DNA of 64,000 bases from Halodesulfovibrio sp. MK-HDV (GCF_009914765.1 NZ_WYDS01000001.1:62001-126000); one strand, 5' to 3'. Positions 34,517 through 43,640 are shown, counted from the first letter of the stretch. A program made the numbers and translations. The notes: generated from the sequence alone by a model not told the origin.

Positions 34517-35084
34517 TGAGATTATGACAGCATAAGTTGCAAGAATGAGAGGGAGAAAAAGATTTAATTTTTGTCGGTAAAAATAAAGTTTTTGAATGAT
34601 GAGTAAATCTTTCTTGATAATGTTTTTTATCGGTAAAATTTGGTGGTGATATGCGAGGATGATTTCATCATCATGATCTTGTGGCCCATCTATATACGGG
34701 TTGTATTCGTCGTACTCAGGGTGACGCCCATGCCGGAATTCTTCTAATTCAGCATTTCGTGTTTGTTCAAGTTGTTTGATCTTTTTTTTTATATTTTGGA
34801 TGAATTTCTTTTTTTATTTCATCATAGACTTCAACAAAATAGTTAAAGGCTAGATATAAGGTAATCATCCCAAGGACGCCTGAAGTTATCGTTCCGCCTT
34901 TTGCTAGAACGAACGTAATACAGAACTTTGCGACAGACGTAGAAGTGGTATCAAACATGAATTGAGGAGTGTGGCTCCAGAGAGCGCGGTTAACTATCGC
35001 TATGAGTGAAATTATAATTATATTTCTTCGTTGCTTAGCCTTTTCGACGCATGGGTCTATTAAATTGAAAATGGGGTAGGGCAT
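34472..35084 (-). pseudogene. Phage membrane protein broken at an A9 tract
   Basis: From ATG 35084 (AGGAAGG upstream) the frame encodes two membrane segments (NIIIISLIAIVNRALW and TSGVLGMITLYLAFNYFV) and then stops soon after the coding-strand A9 tract at 34790-34782. Removing one A keeps the frame open for another hundred residues, through KQLEQTRNAELEEFRHGRHP and IILAYHHQILPIKNII to a third hydrophobic segment (LFLPLILATYAVIISS), ending at 34472 for a total of 203 residues. The coherent continuation argues that the longer protein is the real one. Function unknown. Confidence 0.65.
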
Positions 35085-35347
35085 TTGTTTCCTTCCTGAA
35101 TTAAAACGTTGGTGATGAAATACTCCCAGTTTAACATTCTTAGCAAACATTAATTTCACATATCCACGGGGGGATAGAGGGCTTTGCAGGTATTCTTGAG
35201 GGTTCTTAAAGCAGGCTGAAATGTTTCACAGAGTTGATTCTATTCGTAGTCGATCTGTAGATTCTGGATTTAAATTTAATTCAGATAGTTAAGTTTGTTT
35301 TGCGTAGTCGGTTACTTTTTCGCTGAAATTTAGGAGTTCGTTGTTTT
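35085..35347. other. Divergent promoter region before the small recombinase
   Basis: About 260 bases between divergently transcribed genes. It is AT-rich, and no RNA gene was recognised. Confidence 0.35.
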
Positions 35348-35971
35348 ATGAAGGGATGTAGACCGCTTTCTGGTGTGGAAGTGAGAAGAGTGCTTGGTAG
35401 CTTTTCCGGCTGGGAAGAGCAGCGCGATAGAACGCTGTTCCTGCTGGGAGTGACGAGTGGTTTTCGTATTTCTGAGCTGTTGTCTTTGCGAGTGCGTGAT
35501 GTTGTGCGGAGTAAGCGCGTGGTGAAAGAGATAGAGGTTAAGCGCGCCAATATGAAAGGCAGACACGAAAGCAGACAAATCTATCTAAACCGACAAGCGC
35601 AGCAGGCTATCTTGTCGCTGATCCACTCCATGCAGCAGCGCGGAGTGTGGAGTCACGACAGCTTTCTATTCAAATCAAGACAAGGGAAGAATAGCCCCAT
35701 TACCCGGGTGCGGGCGTATCAGATTCTTTCAACCGCGTTTAGGCATGCGGGCCTGTCCGGAAAGCTTGGGACGCACTCCATGCGGAAAACCTTCGGCAAC
35801 AATGTCTATGAACATATGCTGAACCTCGTAGCGAAAGGCGTAGGCGTGGATGCTTACCGCGAAACAGCCAAAGCTCTAGGCCACAAAAGCGTGGCGAGTG
35901 CAGAAAATTATCTGTCGTTTCGTAACGAACATCTACGGGCAGCAATTGACCAATTTGAGGTGTGCTTATGA
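35348..35971 (+). CDS. Second, minimal tyrosine recombinase
   Basis: A 207-residue protein that is almost only the catalytic domain of a tyrosine recombinase. The active-site set is complete: Arg40 (TSGFRISELL), Lys70, His143 and Arg146 (THSMRKTF), His179 (ALGHKS) and Tyr188 (ENYLSF). There is no arm- or core-binding N-terminal domain. Since the prophage already has a full integrase, this enzyme may resolve multimers, invert a segment or mobilise cargo. It overlaps the following excisionase-like gene by 4 bases. Confidence 0.85.
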   Translation: MKGCRPLSGVEVRRVLGSFSGWEEQRDRTLFLLGVTSGFRISELLSLRVRDVVRSKRVVKEIEVKRANMKGRHESRQIYLNRQAQQAILSLIHSMQQRGVWSHDSFLFKSRQGKNSPITRVRAYQILSTAFRHAGLSGKLGTHSMRKTFGNNVYEHMLNLVAKGVGVDAYRETAKALGHKSVASAENYLSFRNEHLRAAIDQFEVCL

Positions 35972-36168
35972 GTGCAACGATAACGCTGACAGTCGCACAG
36001 GTCGCAGAGCGGTTAGGAATCAGCCCAAAGTATGTACGCAAGCTGATAAAGCGCGGAGAGCTAAAGGCCAGCAACGTAGGCTCGTCACATAAGCCACTTT
36101 ATAGAATCCGTCAGCAAGCAGTAGAAACTCTTTTAGATGAACGCACAGTAACAGGAATTGAGGAGTAG
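35968..36168 (+). CDS. Excisionase-like HTH protein
   Basis: A 66-residue helix-turn-helix protein (LTVAQVAERLGISPKYVRKLIKRGELKA, HTH_17 type). Its ATG overlaps the recombinase stop in an ATGA, so the two are translated together and probably function together, for instance as a directionality factor. Confidence 0.8.
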   Translation: MSATITLTVAQVAERLGISPKYVRKLIKRGELKASNVGSSHKPLYRIRQQAVETLLDERTVTGIEE

Positions 36169-36172
36169 CGAG

Positions 36173-36364
36173 ATGACAGCAGTAGCACCGGTAATGCTCA
36201 AGAACATGCAGCAGATTTGTGAAGCATTCGGCAAGAGCCGCAAGACCATCATCAAATGGCGTACGGAAGGGGCACCGATCTTTAAGGACGGTGGTGTGTA
36301 CGGGGCAGAGTTAAATGCAGTTGCTAGGTGGTTGGTGGAGCGGGGAAACAAATTTGCCTGTTAG
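36173..36364 (+). CDS. Nu1-like small HTH protein
   Basis: A 63-residue protein (MLKNMQQICEAFGKSRKTIIKW then EGAPIFKDGGVYGAELNAVARWL) resembling the N-terminal winged helix of Nu1-type proteins or phage regulators. The ATG at 36173 follows GGAGTAGCGAG. The 3' end of this gene recurs, with only synonymous changes, at 37482-37547 on the far side of the lipoprotein cargo. Confidence 0.75.
   Translation: MTAVAPVMLKNMQQICEAFGKSRKTIIKWRTEGAPIFKDGGVYGAELNAVARWLVERGNKFAC
36278..36343 (+). repeat. Direct repeat copy 1 (3' part of Nu1-like gene)
   Basis: This 66-base segment encodes IFKDGGVYGAELNAVARWLV plus ERG. A diverged copy lies at 37482-37547. The two differ at about eight positions, all in third codon positions, so the peptides are identical. 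Confidence 0.85.
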
Positions 36365-36390
36365 CAATTGTACAGAGATTAAAAAATGCT

Positions 36391-36422
36391 AAGCCTTTTC
36401 CTTGATTTGAAAAGGCTTTTTT
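36391..36422 (+). terminator. Terminator after Nu1-like gene
   Basis: AAGCCTTTTC and GAAAAGGCTT form a perfect stem over an 8-base loop and are followed by T residues. It ends the recombinase-HTH-HTH unit. Confidence 0.88.
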
Positions 36423-36860
36423 GCTTTTGGTTGAGGTGGTTATTAAAAAAGAAACGTGTGTGTGAATGAAAAAAGAGCGTAAGGGCTTACATGTGAAAGG
36501 GAGCGAGCGATAAAAGTAGAGAGTAGAAAAAAGTTGCCAGTGTTTTTCTTGTTCTACTTAAGTGGCATGGCGGAAGGACAACATTAAAAAAGTATCTGTA
36601 ACTAGTAAGATAAAGACAATATAAAGTATTCTAGCCTTTTAAGCTTTTTGTAAATGTTTGTAGATTTGTTATACATCTTCACCGAATAATTTTTGAGGGG
36701 ATTTGTAATGTTTCTATCACTCCCATCAAGTGCTGAATGTTTTTTAGCAGTTAATCAGAATGTGGCGTTTTAGCCTGAAATAATAATTAATTCTGTTGCA
36801 GTTCAAAAAAGCATGAACCACGCTTCGTACATAAAAATTAATAAGTTGGGAGAATAGGGA
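36423..36860 (+). promoter_or_regulatory. Leader region of the cargo lipoprotein with promoter candidate
   Basis: About 440 AT-rich bases without a supported gene. TTGTAA (36648-36653) and TATACA (36670-36675) with a 16-base spacer form the best promoter candidate on the plus strand, leaving a leader of about 180 bases before the lipoprotein start. Confidence 0.4.
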
Positions 36861-37397
36861 ATGAAAAAGTTAATTGTCCTGTTTATTTTTTCACTGCTAT
36901 TTTTACAAGGCTGTAGCACAAAAGTGTTTACTACCCATCTGGTGCCCGAAGAAGTTGCCTTCTGCCAGAATGAGACTGATAAGGGATTGAAAAAGATTAC
37001 TGTTCAATCTCAAATTCCTTCTCAACTGATTATGATTGATGAAAAGAACTTTGCTTTAACGTTGCAGACTACTTTAGCGTTATCTGGTATTTTTGGTAAT
37101 AAAGTCCCAAAATATCAGATTGATGCAACTCTTGTTGAGTTAGGTTCCTCAGGTGTATCTATAGAGTTTCCAACTGAGTTGAAAGTCCAATACAGAATCT
37201 ATGCACCAACTGGAGAGCTCCTTGGCGTAAAAACAATTACCACAAACGGTAGAGCAAATGGTTTTGAAGCTCTTTTGGGATCAGTAAGAGAAAGGCTTGC
37301 CCGTGAGAGGGCAATTCGATCACAACTTGTTCGGTTTGTGCAGTATGTTATTGAAACGGTTCGTGCGAACGAATTGCGGATGAAGAAAGATAAATAG
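36861..37397 (+). CDS. Prophage-encoded lipoprotein (cargo)
   Basis: A 178-residue protein with a lipoprotein signal peptide (KKLIVLFIFSLLF) and lipobox LQGC (Cys18). The mature part is predominantly beta-like (KYQIDATLVEL, LKVQYRIYAPTGELLG) with a C-terminal basic helix. It has its own upstream promoter candidate and a strong terminator, the usual layout of a moron. Phage lipoproteins often alter the cell surface or block superinfection; here that is inference, and no family was recognised. Confidence 0.8.
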   Translation: MKKLIVLFIFSLLFLQGCSTKVFTTHLVPEEVAFCQNETDKGLKKITVQSQIPSQLIMIDEKNFALTLQTTLALSGIFGNKVPKYQIDATLVELGSSGVSIEFPTELKVQYRIYAPTGELLGVKTITTNGRANGFEALLGSVRERLARERAIRSQLVRFVQYVIETVRANELRMKKDK

Positions 37398-37413
37398 TTT
37401 TCTCGATCGAAAC

Positions 37414-37449
37414 AAAAAAGCCCCTTCGTTTATGCAGAGGGGCTTTTTG
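37414..37449 (+). terminator. Terminator after cargo lipoprotein
   Basis: The stem AAAAAGCCCCT / AGAGGGGCTTTTT lies 17 bases beyond the lipoprotein stop codon. Confidence 0.92.
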
Positions 37450-37481
37450 TTTGTGAAGGGAGATGAATAAAGAACGTCCCC

Positions 37482-37556
37482 ATCTTTAAAGACGGGGGCG
37501 TATATGGCGCTGAGTTAAATGCAGTGGCTAGGTGGTTGGTGGAGCGGTGCACTTAG
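37482..37556 (+). pseudogene. Remnant 3' end of a second Nu1-like allele (direct repeat copy 2)
   Basis: The frame encodes the same 22-residue peptide as 36278-36343 and then ends in Cys-Thr and a stop at 37554. No start or 5' part is present. All differences from copy 1 in the shared part are synonymous, so this is the tail of a homologous gene from a related phage. It marks the right boundary of the inserted lipoprotein unit. Confidence 0.8.
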
Positions 37557-37583
37557 GCTTTGTTTAGATAAGAAAGAGTTAGC

Positions 37584-39960
37584 CTACGCAGCTGGTTTTA
37601 CCCCTATACTTTGGAGCAAGGAGTTATATTGCGGCTCATCTGCGTCTGCAATCTTTTGAAGCACATACTCTGCGGCGGTTTTCATTTCTGGTATACTTAT
37701 GGGATTTCGTGCTCTGTCAAACTGATCTTCGGTATGAGAAAATTCATTTACTAATCTAAAAACAAGAGCTTTTTCGATTTTTTCTTCAGGAAAGAACCTA
37801 TTAAATTTGGATTTCCAGTCGTCATTGCTCGGGAATTTAAAATATAGATAGCACTCAAGAAATTTTCTGAGATTGTTACCGAGGCTATGATAGTAGTTGT
37901 AATCTTGAGTTTCTGTGTCTTCCAGTGAGCATTTATGTATTTCTTCAAAGAGGTAGTTAAACTCTGTCGCGTGTAGTTTTAAATATTTAGGCATAGGCGA
38001 AAGATACGAACGAGTTCCATCATTTTGAAGTAGGAATAGAGATTTTTGATCTTTTTTTTTCACCAAGGGCAGGATTTCCTTTGGGAGGTTTGGTCATTGC
38101 CTTTAGGTACTTAAGAAAGTCTAGGTTGTGCGTTGATATGAAAAGTTGCTTGTATGTAGCCTCTTTCGCGATAACTGACTCTATTAAGCTGTAAATGAAA
38201 AAGACATGGTTACTGTCTAAACTTGAGATTGGATCATCAATCCAGACGATAGCATCATTGATTTTATCTTGTAGTGAACCTAGTTTTGCAATGAAGTAGC
38301 AAAATGCAATGAGAGAACATTCCCCTTCACTAAGGTTCTTTGCTGGAGAATCTCCTCGGTATAAACTAAATTTGGTTCCTTTTTCTTCATCCACACATTT
38401 AAGGGTAAGCGAAGAGTGCCCAAAAAAGTTATTTAAATATTCTGTTACCTTCTTCGCTCCTTCTTTTTCGTCACTTAACTGATCTTCTAGTAATTCAATC
38501 TCGCTATTCAGTTCTTTAAGATTTGTCTTGTAGTGAAGATACGTTTCTTTCAACTTACCTGTATTACTACATTCATTCTGGAGTTTTTTTTTCTTTTGCT
38601 CCAAGTGGACTAGAGGCAATAATCTTAAGTACCTCATTAAATCTTAGTTTTTTTCTTAGCTTTTTTTTTGTTTGTCTTCAAATTGAGCTGACAACTCATT
38701 ATGCTGTTGCATAATTGATAAGAGCTTTTCTTGCTCAGTTGTTAAGTCTGATTGATTAAACGACGACGAAATTGGATCGAGTGGCTTGAAAATGTTATTC
38801 TTGCGTTGAACTAAGCTATCTTCGATTTTTCTTAAAGCGAGAATATAAGCTTGAAATGCATTATTGACATTCTTTTCCTGGGCAGTGAATTGCTCTGCCA
38901 AATTTTCAAAGAGAGCTGCTGCTGGTGGGGAAGGAAATGAGTCGAATTTTTCTTGTTCTTTTTTAATTAAATTTATTTGTGAAGAGAGCTCTTCTTGAAC
39001 AATTTCTACTTCTTTAGAGAAATGATCATCAAATGTTGCCCAAAGTTTTTCGGGAATATCACCGCCGCAAAATACGCATATTTTTCTTTTACCCTTATGG
39101 TGTGTTATTCCGTCTTCAACCCATTTGTTTAGTTCAGTATCTTCAGCGAGTTCTTCAATGACCTTTTGAGCAGAGACCTTTTTACACAGCAGAGTATTAG
39201 CGTTACTTATTAATTTGCTATAGCTTGAGGGCGTTAGGTCAGGAATATGAAGCTCACCTTTATGTTTCGATTTCAAAATACAAGTTAAGTCATGACTACT
39301 TTCTTCTGTAAGGAGGCATTCGAATTTTTCTGTATTGATTTGCTTGAGATCGTTTTCTATCTGTTTTTTTGTGTAAATGCTTTTATCTAGAAGGTGCGGA
39401 TAATCCTTTTTTAATGCTAATGCACATTTTTTTAAAACATCACCTATCTCTTGTTCTATTACTTTAATGCTCTTTGTATTATCTGAATATTCCTTACTGG
39501 CTAGATTAAAATCTTTTGCGATGCCTAATTCATCATTTCCAATTTCTTTGCGCAGCTGATCAATTTTTGATTGGATTTCAACGTTACCTCCCCCCAAAAG
39601 TGCAAAAGGTTCAATCTTGCTATCTTCATCTACCAAGAATTTTAAATTCTTATGAATAAAGTCCTTGTTGTATACATATGTGGATAACTTTTCTAAAGGA
39701 AAAGCAGTATCGGTATAGTGTTCAGCCTGATCGTCCTGTTTGATTTGAATTGAAATAGATGCTGCGTTGTATTTGTTGAGTATATCTTTATTTGAAATAG
39801 AATGTACTATCCTTGATAGTGTAGTTTTTCCTGCATAATTGTGACCATAGATAATATTCATTTTACTGAATTTTACTTCATTTCCATGGTCTGTGACAGT
39901 GCTGTTCCAATCAAAATTATTAAAGCATCCAAGATCAATTTTTGAAAATTTTTCTATCAT
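37584..39960 (-). pseudogene. RloC/PrrC-like AAA_13 ATPase with zinc hook and HEPN-like end, four homopolymer frameshifts
   Basis: The N-terminal part has a Walker A motif GHNYAGKTT (residues 39-47) and a long coiled coil with a CVFC zinc-hook-like pair near residue 298. The next part has the ABC signature region LSEGECSLIAFCYF, Walker B IVWIDDPISSLDS and the switch His in LFISTHNLDF. The C-terminal part has NLRKFLECYLYFKFP and RLVNEFSH, a possible HEPN Rx6H nuclease motif. RloC and PrrC are anticodon nucleases activated during phage infection. Coding-strand A tracts at 38661-38669, 38648-38654, 38584-38592 and 38052-38060 each carry one extra base, and correcting all four gives 790 residues. 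The ATG at 39960 is the likely start. Confidence 0.75.
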
Positions 39961-40097
39961 GATTAGCTCGCGATTTTTTGAGTAGTGGCGATTTTTCCAA
40001 CGTTTGCTAGTTAGTATTCGCTTACGCCTCTTCAATCTTTCTGTAAATATCGCATTGCAAATATGTCATTATGCTGGCTAATTACCTTGCTTTGCGT

Positions 40098-40132
40098 AAA
40101 AAGACGTCCAAGTTGTAAAAACAAGGACGTCT
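40098..40132 (-). terminator. Terminator downstream of the cargo membrane gene
   Basis: On the minus strand AGACGTCC and GGACGTCT form a stem, with further pairing inside the loop, followed by TTTTT. It separates the membrane gene from the ATPase gene, so the two are probably transcribed separately. Confidence 0.8.
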
Positions 40133-40181
40133 GATCTTTGAAAAAATTTGGAATTTTAGAGTTTTTGTCAGATGGTTGAAA

Positions 40182-41583
40182 CTAGTTTTGAGTCGGCGTC
40201 CAGTTTGCCTTGTCCATACCTTTGCCACCTACCGTTCGAGACATATTATTAAAGCCTTTTTCATACAATGATTCGGGTGTTCGTTCTATTTGAATACTAT
40301 TTGTCAACTTTGCGAATAAGTCGCCAATTGAGTCAATATTATTTGTGTTATTTGCAAGGATGATTTCTACAGTAGTCAGTTGGTCTTGTAATCGAATTAA
40401 TTCTTTTGAAGTTTGTTTATATGCAGCAAATAAAAGCTGTATGATAAAGATCAATAACGACAGAAAAGCTATCCGAATAGCGACACTTTCCCAGTCAATT
40501 GGCTGGTATTCTTTTAAGCGCTCATTGAGTGCATTTACCTCCGTTGCAATTTTTTTTAAGGAGTAGGGGGTAATTTATTTTTTCTCCGGAAATAGAAAGA
40601 GTATCGATTTTTTCTAATTCGTTAATGATTTCGGAAGCGGTATTTTGATTAATTGACTGGTTGGACTTGGGTTGCCATACGGTAATGGTTTGTTCTGAAC
40701 TTGTTGTTATTTTTTTTCGTTCTAACGTTTCAATTTTATGAGGATTTAGATTCGCTAACCTAGCTTTCATTATCTTAGTTTTTATTGAAGCAATTTTTGT
40801 ATCCAGTCCATCCTGTTCAATGACTTTTGCGATTCTTTCAGTGTTTACGGATCGTGCCGCTGCGTTAATTTCTGACATTACTGAGTTTCCAGCAAAGTTA
40901 CTGAAAAACCAAACTCCGATTAATAAACTGGAACATATTGCTACGATAATAAAAAGTTGTTTTAAATGTTGAATGCTAACTTGGGACTCTAACCTGAATT
41001 TTAAGTTAGCTAGCGATGAACATTCATCCGATGAATGTACTGGGACATTTGTTTTTGAGTGTTGTTTTGTGTTCAAGAAAGATTGAATTTTATAAATAGA
41101 GGTAGCAAGCGCGATAAGGAATAATGAAAAAAACGATAGCAGAGTGTAGGAAATTGCAATGTGAAGTAGTAGAGCGGTTAAATTGTAAATTCTGCCTAAT
41201 TCAAAATCTGTATTGACGTAGTTTGTCATCCATTGAAATAGGTTAATGTTTATATTCCAAATTATGTTGAGTAGGATGAAAAGAAAGAAAAGTGAGAGTG
41301 CTTTGTTACTGTGAGAAGTTGTCCAACTAACTTCTTTTTTCTTTATAATTTTTACTAGTATTCTTAATGATATGAGTGATATAATGGAATAATAGATGAT
41401 AGAGAAGCTTTCAATAATAATTTTATCGTATTCTGTAACATGTGTTTCAAGATTAAAGGTCGGTATATATTGCCATGTAAGACCGCCAGTGGAAAAAACG
41501 AGAATGATGATTGTGAGCCAAAATAACGAATTGTCAAACGCTGTCCCTGTACCAATTATTGAAGTTTTTTTTCTATGAAACAC
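40182..41583 (-). pseudogene. Polytopic cargo membrane protein broken at an A8 tract
   Basis: From GTG 41583 the frame gives about 353 residues with six or so membrane segments (LFWLTIIILVFSTGG, LSLFFLFILLNIIW, LLSFFSLFLIALATS, LFIIVAICSSLLIGVWFF). It then stops just after the coding-strand A8 tract at 40557-40550. With seven A the frame continues (KEYQPIDWESVAIRIAFLS) through another membrane segment to 40182, 466 residues in all. I do not recognise the family. It lies between a PLD-like gene and an RloC-like ATPase on the same strand. Confidence 0.65.
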
Positions 41584-41652
41584 GACTAAGCCCTATATAT
41601 TTCCTAGTGCAAGAGTAGATTCAATTTGCATGCTTCTAGTTACGTGTGTTTC

Positions 41653-43017
41653 TTAGACACTATGAATTGTAACATTATAGCCTAACGCGTGCAGTGCCTT
41701 ACTTGTTCTACCATTTCGAGGGGGATATTGGTTTGGCATTGCCCAGCCAATGAGCTCTCCAAGAGCACTGATACCAAGGTGTGGTATTTTTTCGTTTTCA
41801 TCATGAGTTGCAACAAAAAGCCTTTCAGGAACAGAGTCGATATCGCCTCCATATAAAATGTAATAGATTAGTTCTAATGGTGAATTCCCACTTGGAGTTC
41901 GTTGGCCGTATAGCCATTTGGTGAGAATTGGTAACCGTTCATCGAAGCTGAGTTGTTCTAGTTCAGAGGTAACACCATAAATTGACAGTTCCATTCTTCG
42001 TGCGTGGTTCATAAAAGCGTGCACTTTTGAAATCATTCTGCAAAATTCTTCTTCAGTCAAAAATAAAATTTTGTCGGGACTACATAGGTCTTTGACGATC
42101 GGAGCGTTTTCAAACAATGTTTCAGCTTCACTAGATGGAGCAGTTTGTTCAGTGCGCCACCAACTAATTACTTTATCTACCGCTGCATCAATGTCAGTGC
42201 AGTTTTCTGCATGAAGTTCTTGGTAAGGGTATCTAGAACCTTCACGAACCAAAATGTAGTAATATGCGTGTAGAAATTGATCCACCAGTGCGCCTGCCGG
42301 AACTTCTTGAGTTAACCAAGGTGGAAGATTGTCTGAGGTTGAAATTCGTTTTGCAAGCTGTCTTAGCTGCTGAAGAGTAGCATTCCATTCATCAAGAAAT
42401 TTGTTTTTCCGTTTTTCCGTAACCGTTTTAGGGGTTACATTAGTTGGAAATTGGGCGTGGAAGGATTGGAAGTTGTTGTCAAAGTCATTATCGAGAGCCA
42501 TATTTGTTTTTCGTCTTCTCTCTTGCTTTTTCTGGTGTCGCTCAATGTAGTTGTATATTTCTTCGGTCAACGGTTTTGAGTGTTCCTGAGTTGCTGTAAA
42601 AATATCGTTTAAATCTTGTTCAAGATTATTTTCTAAAATTTCTTCATGGGGATAAAAGGTTCCAACTTCCATATTTGAGTTCCAAGCCCGATCTGTGAGG
42701 TTGGCGGAACCTATATATGCCCCATATCCTACCCACCAAATTACCTTGGAATGCAAGTAGCCAAAGACAAGATTACAAGAATAATTAGCGCTACTTGATT
42801 TAAGAAAGTTCTTTAAAATTCCAAGTGAGATGGGGATTGATGAATCCATTCTTCCCCAATATGTGAGTTTGGTTCCAGATTTTTTGCATTCCTCAAAAAG
42901 TTCTGGAACATTTCCCGCGTAGGCAACAGCTGCCTTTACTTCTTCAGCTTCCCTGCATCCTGTTTTAATATGGTTGCGTAAGTATTGTCCGTTCATCCAA
43001 TTGGCGATTATTTGCAT
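41653..43017 (-). CDS. Phospholipase D-fold protein (putative nuclease), cargo
   Basis: A 454-residue protein. The N-terminal 150 residues carry one PLD-type motif, YLHSKVIWWVG followed by GAYIGSANLTDRAWNSN. His89, Lys91, Ser104 and Asn106 match HxK...GSxN, but the Asp normally found five residues after Lys is not present. PLD-fold nucleases with a single motif act as dimers, and several are restriction or defence enzymes. The C-terminal 300 residues are mostly helical and not recognised. The ATG at 43017 follows a GGGGGC site. It is 69 bases upstream of the cargo membrane gene. Confidence 0.7.
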   Translation of the reverse strand: MQIIANWMNGQYLRNHIKTGCREAEEVKAAVAYAGNVPELFEECKKSGTKLTYWGRMDSSIPISLGILKNFLKSSSANYSCNLVFGYLHSKVIWWVGYGAYIGSANLTDRAWNSNMEVGTFYPHEEILENNLEQDLNDIFTATQEHSKPLTEEIYNYIERHQKKQERRRKTNMALDNDFDNNFQSFHAQFPTNVTPKTVTEKRKNKFLDEWNATLQQLRQLAKRISTSDNLPPWLTQEVPAGALVDQFLHAYYYILVREGSRYPYQELHAENCTDIDAAVDKVISWWRTEQTAPSSEAETLFENAPIVKDLCSPDKILFLTEEEFCRMISKVHAFMNHARRMELSIYGVTSELEQLSFDERLPILTKWLYGQRTPSGNSPLELIYYILYGGDIDSVPERLFVATHDENEKIPHLGISALGELIGWAMPNQYPPRNGRTSKALHALGYNVTIHSV

Positions 43018-43085
43018 TTAGCCCCCGTATGATTTTTACCAGTGTTTTAATTTGTCCCTACACGTAACGGTTTTATTTTTTATTA

Positions 43086-43340
43086 CTATTCAGTGAAGTT
43101 AACCATCGCCAGCGTGAGTAGCGAATGAAAATCAGTAACATCTCCAACTGAAGAAGGGATGATGTTAAAACACAAATTATTCACTGCCTCATAATCCATT
43201 TCTTCAATGTCATCTAAAAGGTCATCTAAATCGTACGCTACATGCTCGTGATCAAAGACAGGTTCTAAAAGGTCGTTAAGAGTTTCTGCATCTGATTTTT
43301 CCAACGCCTGATCAATTTCAATTTGGATGTTTGTATCCAT
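43086..43340 (-). CDS. Very acidic small cargo protein
   Basis: An 84-residue protein with about 22 Asp/Glu, a single Lys and no Arg, including YDLDDLLDDIEEMDYEAV. GGAG lies upstream of the ATG at 43340; an in-frame TTG at 43352 would include that site. Such composition fits an inhibitor, antitoxin or DNA-mimic protein, but no family is recognised. It is the first gene of the minus-strand cargo block, 68 bases before the PLD-like gene. Confidence 0.65.
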   Translation of the reverse strand: MDTNIQIEIDQALEKSDAETLNDLLEPVFDHEHVAYDLDDLLDDIEEMDYEAVNNLCFNIIPSSVGDVTDFHSLLTLAMVNFTE

Positions 43341-43640
43341 ATTATTCTCCAATTATCTGCTAGTAATTTAAAATTGGGGTAAGGTATTGGCTAGAAAAAA
43401 CATTGCCGAAATTTTCTTCCCCCCTGTCAATTCCCTCCAGCCTACCTTGAGGGTAAGTTCCCGCTTATCTCTCTTTAATCCCCTTGTAAATATCGTGTTA
43501 TAATTATCCCTATCATTCTGGGTGATTGTCCGTGCGCTGTCGTGCGGTTGGTTTTCCTTCTTTCTGTCCGTTTTGGTGAGCAACACCGGACAATACCCAC
43601 GAATAAAATCACTACCGATTTTACTATGCGGGGTAATTGT
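43341..43640 (+). promoter_or_regulatory. Late-operon leader with extended -10 promoter candidate
   Basis: About 300 bases separating the minus-strand cargo block from the plus-strand late genes. TGT TATAAT (-10 at 43499-43504 with an extended TGn) is the best promoter candidate, with only a weak -35 about 18 bases upstream. No gene was supported in this stretch. Confidence 0.45.

Noticed and set aside
38640-38670. Two ordinary in-frame nonsense mutations in the RloC-like ATPase instead of three frameshifts
   Set aside because: The base frame on both sides is the same, so this was considered. Removing one base from each of the three A tracts gives a charged coiled-coil segment (AKKKLRFNEVLKII) that fits the protein better than the stop-containing frame.
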